From: Nitrospinae bacterium bin107
GTDB taxonomy: Bacteria > UBA8248
DNA length: 64,000 nucleotides
Assembly: GCA_002238965.1 (NCBI GenBank)
Contig: MPNJ01000003.1
Location: forward strand, 248,001 to 312,000
Reading direction: 5' to 3'
Below are positions 9,708-18,854 of the stretch, one piece after another; position 1 is the first letter of the stretch, and each line of letters starts with the position of its first letter. A program made the position numbers and the translations under genes. A model generated the notes under the pieces. The model was not told the DNA's origin and ran no database searches. It saw nothing but the letters and a program-made list of their open reading frames with translations.

Positions 9708-9736
9708 GCGCAAATTTCCTTCAAAAAGCAAAACGA

Positions 9737-10669
9737 CTACATATCATCGCCGAGGCGGGGGTCCATGTAGTCCCGCAGCCAGTCGCCGATGAGGTTGATG
9801 CTCAAAACCGTCGCCATGATGGCGAGACCCGGAAAAGTCGCCATCCACCACGCGCCCCTCAGATATTCGCGCCCTTCGGAGAGCATGCCCCCCCAGGTGA
9901 CGACAGAAGGCGGAACGCCGAGCCCCAGGAAACTGAGCGAGGATTCGGAAATAATATTTCCCGCCACGGCGAAGGTGGCGATGACGATGAGAGGCGAGAG
10001 GGTGTTGGGCAGAATCTGCATGAACAATATGCGGTATACGGGATAGCCCAGGGCGTGGGTGGCCTCCACGAATTCGCGCTCCCTTATCGAGATGACCTGG
10101 CCTCTCACCACGCGGCCATACGCCACCCACCGGCTGATCCCCAGTACGATGATGATGTTGAACAGGCCCGGCCCGATGACCGCCATGATCGTGATCGCCA
10201 GCAAAATAAAGGGAAACGCCAGTTGAATCTCGGAAAACCCGCTGATGAGATCGTCTATTTTCCCGCCGAAAAAGCCGGAAACAAGACCCAGAACGATGCC
10301 GATCACCCCCGAAATCACCACCGAACTCAAGCCCACCAGAATGGAGACGCGGCCCCCGTAAATGAGCCGGCTCAGAATATCCCGGCCCAGCGCGTCGGTT
10401 CCCAGCATATAGCTCGCGCTTCCTCCCTCCATCCAAACGGGAGGCTTCAGACGCAGGTTCACGTCCACCTTACTCGGGTTTTGCGGCGCGATGAGAGGAG
10501 CCGTAAGGGAAAAGACGACCAGCAAAATGAGGAAAACGCCGCCGAGCATCGCCGGTTTGGATCGCATCATGCTCCGGCGGAATATCTCCCACCTGAGCTC
10601 CGATTCCGACATCATGGGGTATTCATCCGATTCAAAAGCAGATTCGGACATTGTTCTATCTTCGGACAT
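9737..10669 (-). CDS. ABC transporter permease (DppC/OppC type)
   Basis: 310 residues with an N-terminal helix near residues 40-60 and five more helices. GTDALGRDILSRLIYGGRVS and the EAA loop (GQVISIREREFVEATHALG) are typical of DppC/OppC. It is the first gene of the importer set; the binding protein follows after 29 bp. It faces the divergent ATP-grasp operon across about 70 bp. A second in-frame ATG at 10651 is possible. Confidence 0.93.
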   Translation of the reverse strand: MSEDRTMSESAFESDEYPMMSESELRWEIFRRSMMRSKPAMLGGVFLILLVVFSLTAPLIAPQNPSKVDVNLRLKPPVWMEGGSASYMLGTDALGRDILSRLIYGGRVSILVGLSSVVISGVIGIVLGLVSGFFGGKIDDLISGFSEIQLAFPFILLAITIMAVIGPGLFNIIIVLGISRWVAYGRVVRGQVISIREREFVEATHALGYPVYRILFMQILPNTLSPLIVIATFAVAGNIISESSLSFLGLGVPPSVVTWGGMLSEGREYLRGAWWMATFPGLAIMATVLSINLIGDWLRDYMDPRLGDDM

Positions 10670-10739
10670 TCACCTGCTCTCGCGCCTCGGAGGCGGTAAT
10701 TCGGGAATTTTGTCGCTTTGTATCCTAGCATAGCGCACT

Positions 10740-12314
10740 GTGAGTTGCAGAAAAATTGTCAATACCGAAATGTCGAATTGTGTTGATATCCACAAGGCTA
10801 TCGAATTAGAATCGCCTGTTTTTGATTTTAGCGCCGTCTGGATAATTGTGAAGATTCTCGGTGAAGGAATTCTCTCCTTGCCCTCCTACAATAAAGATAA
10901 TTTCAATGAAGCGCTGATTTCCGCCGTTCCAGACGGATCGACGTTCGGTTTCCAGGGCCTGCGCGCAGTCGATTCGATCACCATGGAGAGCATCGTCCCC
11001 CTCGATTTCCTCATCGCCTGCGACTACGGGCTCGACGGGCCTGAATGGGACAGGCGCCTGCGTTATTTCGCCGTGGAGCGCGGGCAAAACAAGCGCATCG
11101 TGTGGACGCACTCATCCCTCGTAGAGGCGTACGAAGGAGCTTTGGGTTCGCAAATTCGGAAATTTCTCTCAATTGGAGATGCTCCCCGGTACGTCATCCC
11201 CTACCGCTCCACGGAATTCCTCGGCAAACTCGCAGAAGAAGCCGATGGCAGGCTCCGCATCCTGGCGAATCCGGTGGAAATCAAGACGAGATTCGACGAC
11301 AAGATTTCCTTCCGGCGCCGGGCCGTCGAAGCAGGGTTCGCCGTTCCACCGGGCGACGTGGTGGCGTTGGGCGAACTTGGACCCAATCAAATCGAGCAAT
11401 TCGGGCCTGTCATGATCATTTCGGAGCAAATCGGCTCCTCGGGCAACCAGACGCACCTCATCGATTCACCCGAGGCGCTCGCGAATAAACGCGATGAACT
11501 CATCGAAAAGCTGGGCTCTGACGCGCCGGTGATCGTCAGTACGTTTCTAAGCGGGCCCGCCGTCGGCACGGCGGGGCTGGTTTATGGCGGCAAACCCTGG
11601 ATGTCTCATCCTTCGGTGATGTTCACGGGCATCCCCGGCTGTTCAATGCACCGCTTCGATTACGCCGGAAGCGACTATGCGGCGTATCGGCTGGTTTCCG
11701 AAAAGAGCCGGCGAAAAATCGAGGAATTCACTCTGAAAATCGGAGAATGGATAGCCGAGGCGGGCTACCGGGGTATATACGGCGTCGATTTCATCGTCCA
11801 TCAGGACGAACCCTACGCCCTCGAACTCAACCCTCGCGTGCTGGGAACTACGCAACTGATGACCGAACTCGAGGAAAAACACAGCAGCGCACCCACCACC
11901 ACCTACTGGCATCTGGCCGAATTCCTGAATCCGGACGCCGCTCTCGATGCGCATCAGGATCTGCTCGCCGAACTCAGCCGGCCGGATTTATCCGGTTACC
12001 AGCTTTTGATTCGAAACACGAGGAGCTCGAAAATGAGAATCGGCCATTCGCTGGAGCCCGGCATCTACACCATCCAGAATGGGAGGCCTGAATTCATCCG
12101 GCGAGGCTTCCGCCTGAGCGACGTTCAAGAGCAGGATGAGGTGCTCGTCACTTGCTCTCCTCCGGCGAAAGGCACCATAGTAGAGCCGAGGGGAGCGTAC
12201 TGTAAGCTTGAGGGCGTCTCATCCATCTATGAAGGGGAAGAAGAGCAGATATCCTCCGCCGCCCGGGAAATGATAGATGCATTCACGCGTCGTCTCGCTC
12301 TTTCTCCCGCTTAG
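10740..12314 (+). CDS. ATP-grasp domain protein, function unknown
   Basis: Up to 524 residues. The C-terminal two-thirds read as an ATP-grasp ligase: a central ATP-binding strand region (PVMIISEQIGSSGNQTHLI), VIVSTFLSGPAVG and the metal-binding end GVDFIVHQDEPYALELNPRVLG, where Glu and Asn coordinate Mg. ATP-grasp enzymes activate a carboxylate as acyl phosphate and join it to an amine or thiol. The start is uncertain: GTG at 10740 or ATG at 10770. The next gene begins 13 bp downstream, so this heads a four-gene operon. I do not recognise a named family. Confidence 0.75.
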   Translation: MSCRKIVNTEMSNCVDIHKAIELESPVFDFSAVWIIVKILGEGILSLPSYNKDNFNEALISAVPDGSTFGFQGLRAVDSITMESIVPLDFLIACDYGLDGPEWDRRLRYFAVERGQNKRIVWTHSSLVEAYEGALGSQIRKFLSIGDAPRYVIPYRSTEFLGKLAEEADGRLRILANPVEIKTRFDDKISFRRRAVEAGFAVPPGDVVALGELGPNQIEQFGPVMIISEQIGSSGNQTHLIDSPEALANKRDELIEKLGSDAPVIVSTFLSGPAVGTAGLVYGGKPWMSHPSVMFTGIPGCSMHRFDYAGSDYAAYRLVSEKSRRKIEEFTLKIGEWIAEAGYRGIYGVDFIVHQDEPYALELNPRVLGTTQLMTELEEKHSSAPTTTYWHLAEFLNPDAALDAHQDLLAELSRPDLSGYQLLIRNTRSSKMRIGHSLEPGIYTIQNGRPEFIRRGFRLSDVQEQDEVLVTCSPPAKGTIVEPRGAYCKLEGVSSIYEGEEEQISSAAREMIDAFTRRLALSPA

Positions 12315-12327
12315 GACTTGGTGAAAA

Positions 12328-13497
12328 TTGAAACCAGATTTATTCGCATCCACCACCCGAGGATTGTTTCTGTCGCCTGAAAGCCCATTTACGTTTGAGG
12401 GGGAATTCACACCCGACCCCAGGCCCGTTCCCTCAAACGGAATCGCGCTGGGCGAAGTCGTCGTTGCGCCCAAGAACGCTCCCATCGATCGCCTGGAATC
12501 ACTCGAAGTCCTCCGGGGAACGCAGGACGCCTGGAATACGGGCGAAATAAAATTGCGCGAAAAAATGAACGTGGCCGTTGCGATCGGCGGGCGCTATGCG
12601 AATCGCAGCATTTCGGGCCGAGAGCCGGACTCGCCCGCAGAGCCCGGAGCCGTACTCGACCTGTTGAACGTCGGCGGCGTCTGCGGGATCCGCGCGAACC
12701 CCGAAACGCCGTGCGTAAAAATAGAGGTGAAAGGGGGCGTCTCGCTTCGAGGCGAATCCGCTCAGCTTTCCCATCTCCCCGTCATCCCCGATACAAGGTG
12801 CCCCGTGGATGAAGAGGGAATTCCCTGTGCTCCCATCATCCTGGTGACCGGCTCCGAGATGGACGTGGGTAAAACGACATGCGCCTCTTCGCTCGCCTCC
12901 GCCCTTCACTCTTCGGGCATCCACGTCTCATATGTGAAACTCACCGGAACCGGCCGGATGCGGGATCTCATGCAGGTGAACTACGGAAGGCCGCTCGGGT
13001 TTTTCGACTCGGCGAGACTCGGCTGGGATTTCGTCGATGCGGGTCTTGCTTCCACGTGCGGCGTCCCTGGACACAGGGTCAGGCGATGCGCCCAAAACCT
13101 GCTTCGCCACGCATGCGCGAAGGCGGAAATCGTCATCGCGGAACTGGCGGATTCTCCCTCATCGGACGCCAGCCTTCACGTAGCGAGCGACCCATGGGTC
13201 AGAGACTGGCTCGCGCGCAGGGGTCTGTTAATCTGCGCATGTGATACGCTGGAATCAACGCTCATCGTTCATTGGATTAGAAGCCACCTGGGGGTGGATG
13301 AGGAGAACATGCTGATTTCCGGAAGGCTCGCCAACGAAGCGCACGCGCGCGAGGAGGCGTACCGGATGACGGGGATACGCGCCTTGAGCTGCATCGCCCC
13401 GAACCCCACCTCCCTTGCAACCGACAATGCCGTGGGCGGCGCCATTGCGGACTGGGTGATCAAACACTTCATGCGTCAGCGCAAGTCGGTGTTCTAG
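12328..13497 (+). CDS. P-loop NTPase, DUF1611/BioD-like
   Basis: 389 residues from a TTG start. The N-terminal half (1-165) is a unique domain; the C-terminal half begins with the Walker A motif GSEMDVGKTT (175-184) followed by a helix and VKLTGTGR, the layout of DUF1611 and dethiobiotin-synthetase-like P-loop proteins. Some DUF1611 proteins act on D-amino acids as N-acetyl-D-glutamate enzymes, but that function cannot be carried over here. It lies 13 bp after the first and 17 bp before the second ATP-grasp gene, which implies one transcript. It probably uses ATP or GTP in the same pathway. Confidence 0.65.
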   Translation: MKPDLFASTTRGLFLSPESPFTFEGEFTPDPRPVPSNGIALGEVVVAPKNAPIDRLESLEVLRGTQDAWNTGEIKLREKMNVAVAIGGRYANRSISGREPDSPAEPGAVLDLLNVGGVCGIRANPETPCVKIEVKGGVSLRGESAQLSHLPVIPDTRCPVDEEGIPCAPIILVTGSEMDVGKTTCASSLASALHSSGIHVSYVKLTGTGRMRDLMQVNYGRPLGFFDSARLGWDFVDAGLASTCGVPGHRVRRCAQNLLRHACAKAEIVIAELADSPSSDASLHVASDPWVRDWLARRGLLICACDTLESTLIVHWIRSHLGVDEENMLISGRLANEAHAREEAYRMTGIRALSCIAPNPTSLATDNAVGGAIADWVIKHFMRQRKSVF

Positions 13498-13514
13498 GTC
13501 TCGAGAGCGAAACC

Positions 13515-15131
13515 TTGGCCTCACGTAAAACATTCAACCATCTCCGAATCGCACGTGAACCCTCTCTCTACTATCTCACGCCCGATGCAAGCGGCGGCGC
13601 CTGGGATCTGTACCGCGTGAGCCAGGAGTTCGATTCGTTTGAAGGTGATCTGAACGAAACGCTAATCGAAAGCCTCAACCACTGGGCGTCGCGCGAGCCC
13701 CGCTTCGCAGACTTGCGCATTCTGGAAGACTCGCCACCCATTCAACGCCCGGGAGAAATCCTTTTGCTGGACGGCTCTCCGAGCCGACTGCCCCTCACCA
13801 TGGAAACGGCGCGCGTAATGAGAGCGCACTTGAAGCAACTCGGGCTGTCCATCCCCGTCAGGGTACTGAACCGGCGCGAAGAACTTCTGGCGCGCGCCGC
13901 AAAGGCGCCGAAAGAACTGCTCGTCATCAGTCAGACCGCCCAGAGAAGCCTCTACGACGCGACCCTCGCCAAGGTTCTGGAGGCGCGGGGAATCGTCGTG
14001 GCGCCGGGGTCTCTCACCGCTCCCGGCGGGCCGCTCTCCAACAAGAAAACCACCTATGAACTCCTGAACGGAAACGGCGAGAACGTCCAAAACCCGAAAT
14101 CGGACGGGCATGGACATCGGCTGACAGCCCGCTATGAAGTGGTGGAATTAAACGGGGGAAGACCTGCGGACACCGCCGCCGCCATCCTGGATTCCGCCTC
14201 CGCCTTGTCGCAGAAATGGGGGGCGGGGACTTTCTTCGTCAAACCGCAAGAAGGCGGCGGGGGACGTGGATGTTTCCGCCTGGACGTCTACCCCAACGGG
14301 TTCGGGATGCCGGATTTAAGCAGGCTCGGCGTAGCGGCGGAACATGCGACACCCCTGCCCTTGTCCCTTGACGCGGAAAACCCCTATCACCTCCAGGCGA
14401 TGGACTGGCTTGTTCAACGCTTCCAGGCCAGCCCTGCGACTTCGAGAGCCTATATCAAGACCCAAAGGGTGGAAGGCGACTCTTCACCGGACGTTTTGGG
14501 GGAAATGCTCAGGAACTGCGCGCCCAGACTCGAATCCGAACTGCGCGAAGCGTCCCGCTCCCGGGAGGATTCGATTCGCCTCCTGGCGAGCGCCATCGAA
14601 AACTACGAGCAGGTATTCGACACGCGCTATCTGCCGCTGATATGCAACTGGATCGATTTCGGCCTTTTCAGCATTCGCGTGCATCTGAGACTCAGCCGCG
14701 AGGGAATCGTTGTGGAAACGATCTACGCCCGGCTATTTCCGGTGGAATTCTCGGATGATTCGGTCGGGGTCGTCGGCGTGGACAGCATCACGAACCGCAC
14801 GGATGGAGGCATGGAACTGAACCGCTATGCGCCATTGTTACCCCCTCTGGTCGCATACGCGGGAGGCGCGGAGCGATTGTGCGAGAAGATTCGCGGCGCT
14901 TTTGACGCGTTCGCGCGCTTTTTGTCCCTCCTCGACCCCGGGGAGCGCGGCAGGGTGCCAGTTCGGGCCGAATTCGATCTATCGCCGCTCAACGGCCTGA
15001 TCGCCGAGGGCAACGCCGACCCCGTCCGCGCCCAATGCGCCAACAGCCGCTGGGAAAGGTTCAGCGAAAACTGCGCGCAGTGGACGGATGACGCCTTGTC
15101 GTTCTACTCATGGAAATCTCAAAAAGTCTAA
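13515..15131 (+). CDS. second ATP-grasp-type protein, function unknown
   Basis: 538 residues from a TTG start preceded by a purine-rich CGAGAGCGA stretch. The ATP-grasp signs are LSNKKTTYELL (about 175-185) and FFVKPQEGGGGRG (about 240-252), a Lys followed by a Gly-rich loop that closes over ATP. The C-terminal third has RAEFDLSPLNGLIAEGNADP where Mg ligands are expected, but it is less typical. It differs clearly from the other ATP-grasp protein in this operon, so it is not a recent duplicate. A ligase acting on the product of the first enzyme is a reasonable guess. Confidence 0.6.
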   Translation: MASRKTFNHLRIAREPSLYYLTPDASGGAWDLYRVSQEFDSFEGDLNETLIESLNHWASREPRFADLRILEDSPPIQRPGEILLLDGSPSRLPLTMETARVMRAHLKQLGLSIPVRVLNRREELLARAAKAPKELLVISQTAQRSLYDATLAKVLEARGIVVAPGSLTAPGGPLSNKKTTYELLNGNGENVQNPKSDGHGHRLTARYEVVELNGGRPADTAAAILDSASALSQKWGAGTFFVKPQEGGGGRGCFRLDVYPNGFGMPDLSRLGVAAEHATPLPLSLDAENPYHLQAMDWLVQRFQASPATSRAYIKTQRVEGDSSPDVLGEMLRNCAPRLESELREASRSREDSIRLLASAIENYEQVFDTRYLPLICNWIDFGLFSIRVHLRLSREGIVVETIYARLFPVEFSDDSVGVVGVDSITNRTDGGMELNRYAPLLPPLVAYAGGAERLCEKIRGAFDAFARFLSLLDPGERGRVPVRAEFDLSPLNGLIAEGNADPVRAQCANSRWERFSENCAQWTDDALSFYSWKSQKV

Positions 15132-15229
15132 GCTAGAATCAACCTGTTCAGCACAGCCTGCGTTCCGGAAATCCCAGAGGGCGGGATACACGCGAAGGAC
15201 CCTCATCCACCGCTCTACAAGTGATTGAC

Positions 15230-18200
15230 ATGGCGAAACTCCTCAAAAAAGCCTTCAACATCCAGGAAGAGGAGTTGCTCGTCTTCTCGGTATTCTTTTT
15301 CTTCTACTTCCTGATCGGGATCCAGTTCTCCATCGGGCTCACCGTATCCGAAGCGTTGTTCCTCTCGGAAGTCGGCCCGGGATTTCTCCCCTACATGTAC
15401 ATTTTCAATGCCCTGATGATCATCTTCATCAGCACGTTCTACTCCTCACTGACCGAAAAACTCTCGATTCCGGCGATGTTCAAGACCGTCTTGATCTTTT
15501 TCATCGCGCTCGTCTTCGGCATCAAATTGCTTATATTCGCCGATTTCCGCGCCTATGCGATGCCGATCGCTTTTCCGCTTCTCCACACGCTGTTCGTCAT
15601 GTTCACGAACATGCTGCCGAACAATTTCCGCGCCCTTTACGGCCAGTACCTGGACGTTTTGCAATCCAAGCGGCTCGTTCCGATCATCCTCACCGGGGGG
15701 CGCTACGGCGGTATAGTGGGCGGTCTGGCCATTCCATTGCTCATCCCTGTCCTGGGGAGCGTCTCGAACCTGCTCTACGTATGGATTGGAGCCATCGTCG
15801 TCAGCATCGGGGTGGTGCAGTATGCAGAATGGCGGCTCAGAGACCATCTCATCGAAGACGCGGGCCCCAAAAAACGCAAAACGACGAAGAAGACGGCATC
15901 AAAAGGCGGCAATCTCGCACTGATGAAGTCGAACAAATATGTCTGCGCGTTCGCGCTTTTCAGCTTCATCGTTGTGATTCTCAGGAGTTTTCAGGATTTC
16001 CAGTACAGCCTCATCTTCCGCGAGGTTTATCCCGATCGCGCGCAACTCGCCTCGTTCCTCGGGTATTTCACCGCCATCGGGAGCGCCTTCTCGCTGCTCG
16101 TACAGACGTTCATCACCCCGCGCATCATCAAGCGGCTCGGACTGGGAACGGCGAACCTCCTCTACCCGCTCACGACCATCATCGGCCTTGCCGGCATGGC
16201 GATTTCGCCCGGTTTCTATTCCGCCGTCTTCCTGCGCTTCAACAACAAGAATCTCCAGGAATCGATTCGAAACGCCATCAACGCCCTGCTCTATAACGCC
16301 GTCTCCCCCTCGATCCGCGCGCGCGTGGGCGCGTTCGTCGCCGGCCAGGTGGTCGCCGTGGCCAGCATCGTCAGCGGCGTCACCCTGCTCATCATCAAAC
16401 CCACCGGCCTCGCCCTATTCCCCCTGAGCGCAGGCCAATTGGCGCTCATCTCCCTGTTCATCGCGTTCGCCTATCTCGCCACAGGCTTCTTCGTGCGCCA
16501 TGAATACGGCGCCGCGCTGCGCCGGATGCTCGAGGAGCGAAACCTGGGGCTGTTCCGCTACGCCCAGGAGGGATACGGCCCGGTTGACGATGAGAACATG
16601 GCGATACTCAGAAAAAACATCCGCGAGGGGGATGACGATCTTAGCGTATTCACGGCACAGATGATGGCGGAAAGCGGCAGAAGCGAAACCAGTCAAATTA
16701 TTCTCGAAGAAGTCCCCCGGCGGAAAGGACATGCGGCGGCCGAGTTGCTGAAAATTCTCGCCAAGGCGCCCGGCGCCGAAGTGGGCGAGAAAATACGGCC
16801 CCTGCTGGAGGAATACCTCACTTGCGAGGAGCCCGTCCTGCAGTGCGCCGCCATGGATGCGGCCGAATCCATCGGACTGACGGAGGAAACGGCGGAACTG
16901 GTTCACGAGAACCTGGAGAGCGGCTCCCCCGAAGTCAGGGCGCGCGCCGTCGAGCTGCTTGTGCGCTCCGATGACCTGTTCTGGCTCGCCAACGGCCTCC
17001 AAACGCTCCACCGGATGCTGAACGAAGAAGACGCGGCGGCCAGAGTCTGCGCCCTCAGGTGCATGGGAGAGCTCCAGAATCCGCGCTTCATCAAACGGTT
17101 GATTCCCTATCTCTACCAGAACGAGGAGAAAGTCCGCGAAGCCGCTTTGAAGGCGATAGAAGTTCTGGCCATGAACCAGGGGGTCGATGAGGAGAGCATG
17201 GACGAAGTCATCCGGGTGACCACCTCGGATGAGAGCGCGGCCATCAGGCGCAGAGGCGTCCGGCAACTGGGCAACAAAGGCACGCGGGAGAATTTCGAAT
17301 GCGCCCTGACCGCTCTTTCGGACGTCGATTCTCTGGTGAGGCGAGAGGCCGTCGAATCGCTCAAGAACATGAAGCGAAAAGGAACCCTCTCTCTCGAAGG
17401 CTCCGGTCTTGTATCGTTCATCGCTCCGCTGTTGTTCAAAAGCGCGAAAAACGGCTCCCGCGAGATGAGCGAGCAGGAAATCGTGGACTCCCTTTCCGGG
17501 TTCGCAGTCGAACACCTGAAGGAGGTGTATGACGTCATCAATCACCTGCACGTCATCGAACGCCGGGAAAACGAATCCGCCTTCACGATGTTAAGAAAAG
17601 CGCTCGAAGACGTCGTCGCGGAAAGACAACTCGTCCTGCTGGAATTGCTGGGGGTGATAGGGGACGAGAAAACAGTGGACACCGTGTCGGAGTCCCTCTC
17701 CCGGGGCGGCTCCTCATCGAGAGCGATCGCCATCGAGACGCTCTCGAACTTCTCCTCGACAGGCAATACGAGACTCCTGATTCTGGCCCTGGAGCCCCTG
17801 TTGCTCGGCAGATCGACCGCCGATAAGGTTTCCGAGGGCAGGAAACTATGGGAGATACCCGATAAATCGATTGATGAGGTTCTGACGACCTACATGGATT
17901 CCGAGAACGCGTGGCTGGAAGCCATCGCCGTGGATGCGGCGGGCAAACATCTTGCCGGCGAAGCGGATGGAGAAACCGCCTCGCGGCGCGCGCAGTTCAA
18001 GGAGCGGGCAACCGAGGGCGACCCGTACGTCCGTGAGGCCGCGGTTGCCGCTTTAAGAATAATCAAGAAAGATGAAGACGACGTTGTGTCGTTATTCAGA
18101 ACCCTGGAAAATGACGAGAGTCAACAGGTTCGCCTTCAGGTACGCCGCGAACTCCTGCGTTATGAGGGAAGCGGCGAAAATCTATCCGAACAGGAGAAAA

Positions 18201-18631
18201 TCATGCTCTCGACCATCGAAAAAGCCTTGTTCCTGAAAGGCGTCAACATGTTCGAGACGATGAGCGCGGATGAACTGAAAATACTGAGCAACATTTCCAG
18301 GGAAATTCAGATAGAGGCGGGAAAGGTTCTTTTCGAGCAGGGAGACCTCTGCGATTACCTCTATGTCATCGTGGATGGGGAAATAGAGATCATCCTCAAC
18401 CAGGAGAGCGGGGAACCCAGGATTCTCGCCACGCTCGCCCCCCCGAACTCGTTCGGTGAAATCGCGCTGTTTGGCGATGAGGGAAGAAGCGCAGGCGCAC
18501 GCGCGAGCCGGGACACCTCACTGCTGGGCATCGAGAAAGAACCTCTTCTCGAACTGATCCACGAGCACCCGACCATCTCCATCGCCATCATCGGCCAGCT
18601 CGCCGGCATCATCAGAAGCCAGAACGAATAG
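15230..18631 (+). CDS. MFS-like transporter fused to HEAT repeats and a cyclic-nucleotide-binding domain
   Basis: About 1133 residues. Residues 1-430 form roughly 10-12 hydrophobic helices resembling a major-facilitator or nucleotide-translocase-like carrier, with a Lys-rich cytoplasmic loop (KKRKTTKKTASK) between the halves. Residues about 440-1000 are a run of amphipathic helix pairs (for example VREAALKAIEVLA, IRRRGVRQLGN, VREAAVAALRIIK), typical HEAT/armadillo repeats. The last 130 residues are a cNMP-binding domain with the phosphate cassette FGEIALFGDEGRSAGARA, keeping the Glu and Arg that bind cAMP or cGMP. A GTG nine bases upstream (15221) is an alternative start. It is 98 bp after the second ATP-grasp gene and probably ends that operon. 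Confidence 0.8.
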   Translation: MAKLLKKAFNIQEEELLVFSVFFFFYFLIGIQFSIGLTVSEALFLSEVGPGFLPYMYIFNALMIIFISTFYSSLTEKLSIPAMFKTVLIFFIALVFGIKLLIFADFRAYAMPIAFPLLHTLFVMFTNMLPNNFRALYGQYLDVLQSKRLVPIILTGGRYGGIVGGLAIPLLIPVLGSVSNLLYVWIGAIVVSIGVVQYAEWRLRDHLIEDAGPKKRKTTKKTASKGGNLALMKSNKYVCAFALFSFIVVILRSFQDFQYSLIFREVYPDRAQLASFLGYFTAIGSAFSLLVQTFITPRIIKRLGLGTANLLYPLTTIIGLAGMAISPGFYSAVFLRFNNKNLQESIRNAINALLYNAVSPSIRARVGAFVAGQVVAVASIVSGVTLLIIKPTGLALFPLSAGQLALISLFIAFAYLATGFFVRHEYGAALRRMLEERNLGLFRYAQEGYGPVDDENMAILRKNIREGDDDLSVFTAQMMAESGRSETSQIILEEVPRRKGHAAAELLKILAKAPGAEVGEKIRPLLEEYLTCEEPVLQCAAMDAAESIGLTEETAELVHENLESGSPEVRARAVELLVRSDDLFWLANGLQTLHRMLNEEDAAARVCALRCMGELQNPRFIKRLIPYLYQNEEKVREAALKAIEVLAMNQGVDEESMDEVIRVTTSDESAAIRRRGVRQLGNKGTRENFECALTALSDVDSLVRREAVESLKNMKRKGTLSLEGSGLVSFIAPLLFKSAKNGSREMSEQEIVDSLSGFAVEHLKEVYDVINHLHVIERRENESAFTMLRKALEDVVAERQLVLLELLGVIGDEKTVDTVSESLSRGGSSSRAIAIETLSNFSSTGNTRLLILALEPLLLGRSTADKVSEGRKLWEIPDKSIDEVLTTYMDSENAWLEAIAVDAAGKHLAGEADGETASRRAQFKERATEGDPYVREAAVAALRIIKKDEDDVVSLFRTLENDESQQVRLQVRRELLRYEGSGENLSEQEKIMLSTIEKALFLKGVNMFETMSADELKILSNISREIQIEAGKVLFEQGDLCDYLYVIVDGEIEIILNQESGEPRILATLAPPNSFGEIALFGDEGRSAGARASRDTSLLGIEKEPLLELIHEHPTISIAIIGQLAGIIRSQNE

Positions 18632-18757
18632 CTTGGGGCAAGGCGAATGCGGTGCATGAACGCCCGCTGCCTTCATCATGAACCACATCTTGTTTTTCGC
18701 ATATTCTCCCCGTCTGGAGGCGGGTATACGCTGCATTGAAACTACCCCCTTTTAAGG

Positions 18758-18786
18758 TTGACGCCCGCCCTGCCCGTACCTATAAT
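18758..18786 (+). promoter_or_regulatory. near-consensus sigma70 promoter of the octaheme cytochrome gene
   Basis: TTGACG at 18758-18763, a 17-base spacer and TATAAT at 18781-18786. It lies 69 bases upstream of the chosen ATG, separates this gene from the preceding operon and suggests strong vegetative expression. Confidence 0.75.
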
Positions 18787-18854
18787 CAGCCGGATTTTAG
18801 CCAAGAAACCCGGAATTTCCGCTCAGAACGCCGGTGGGGGAGCGTTTTTTCAAG

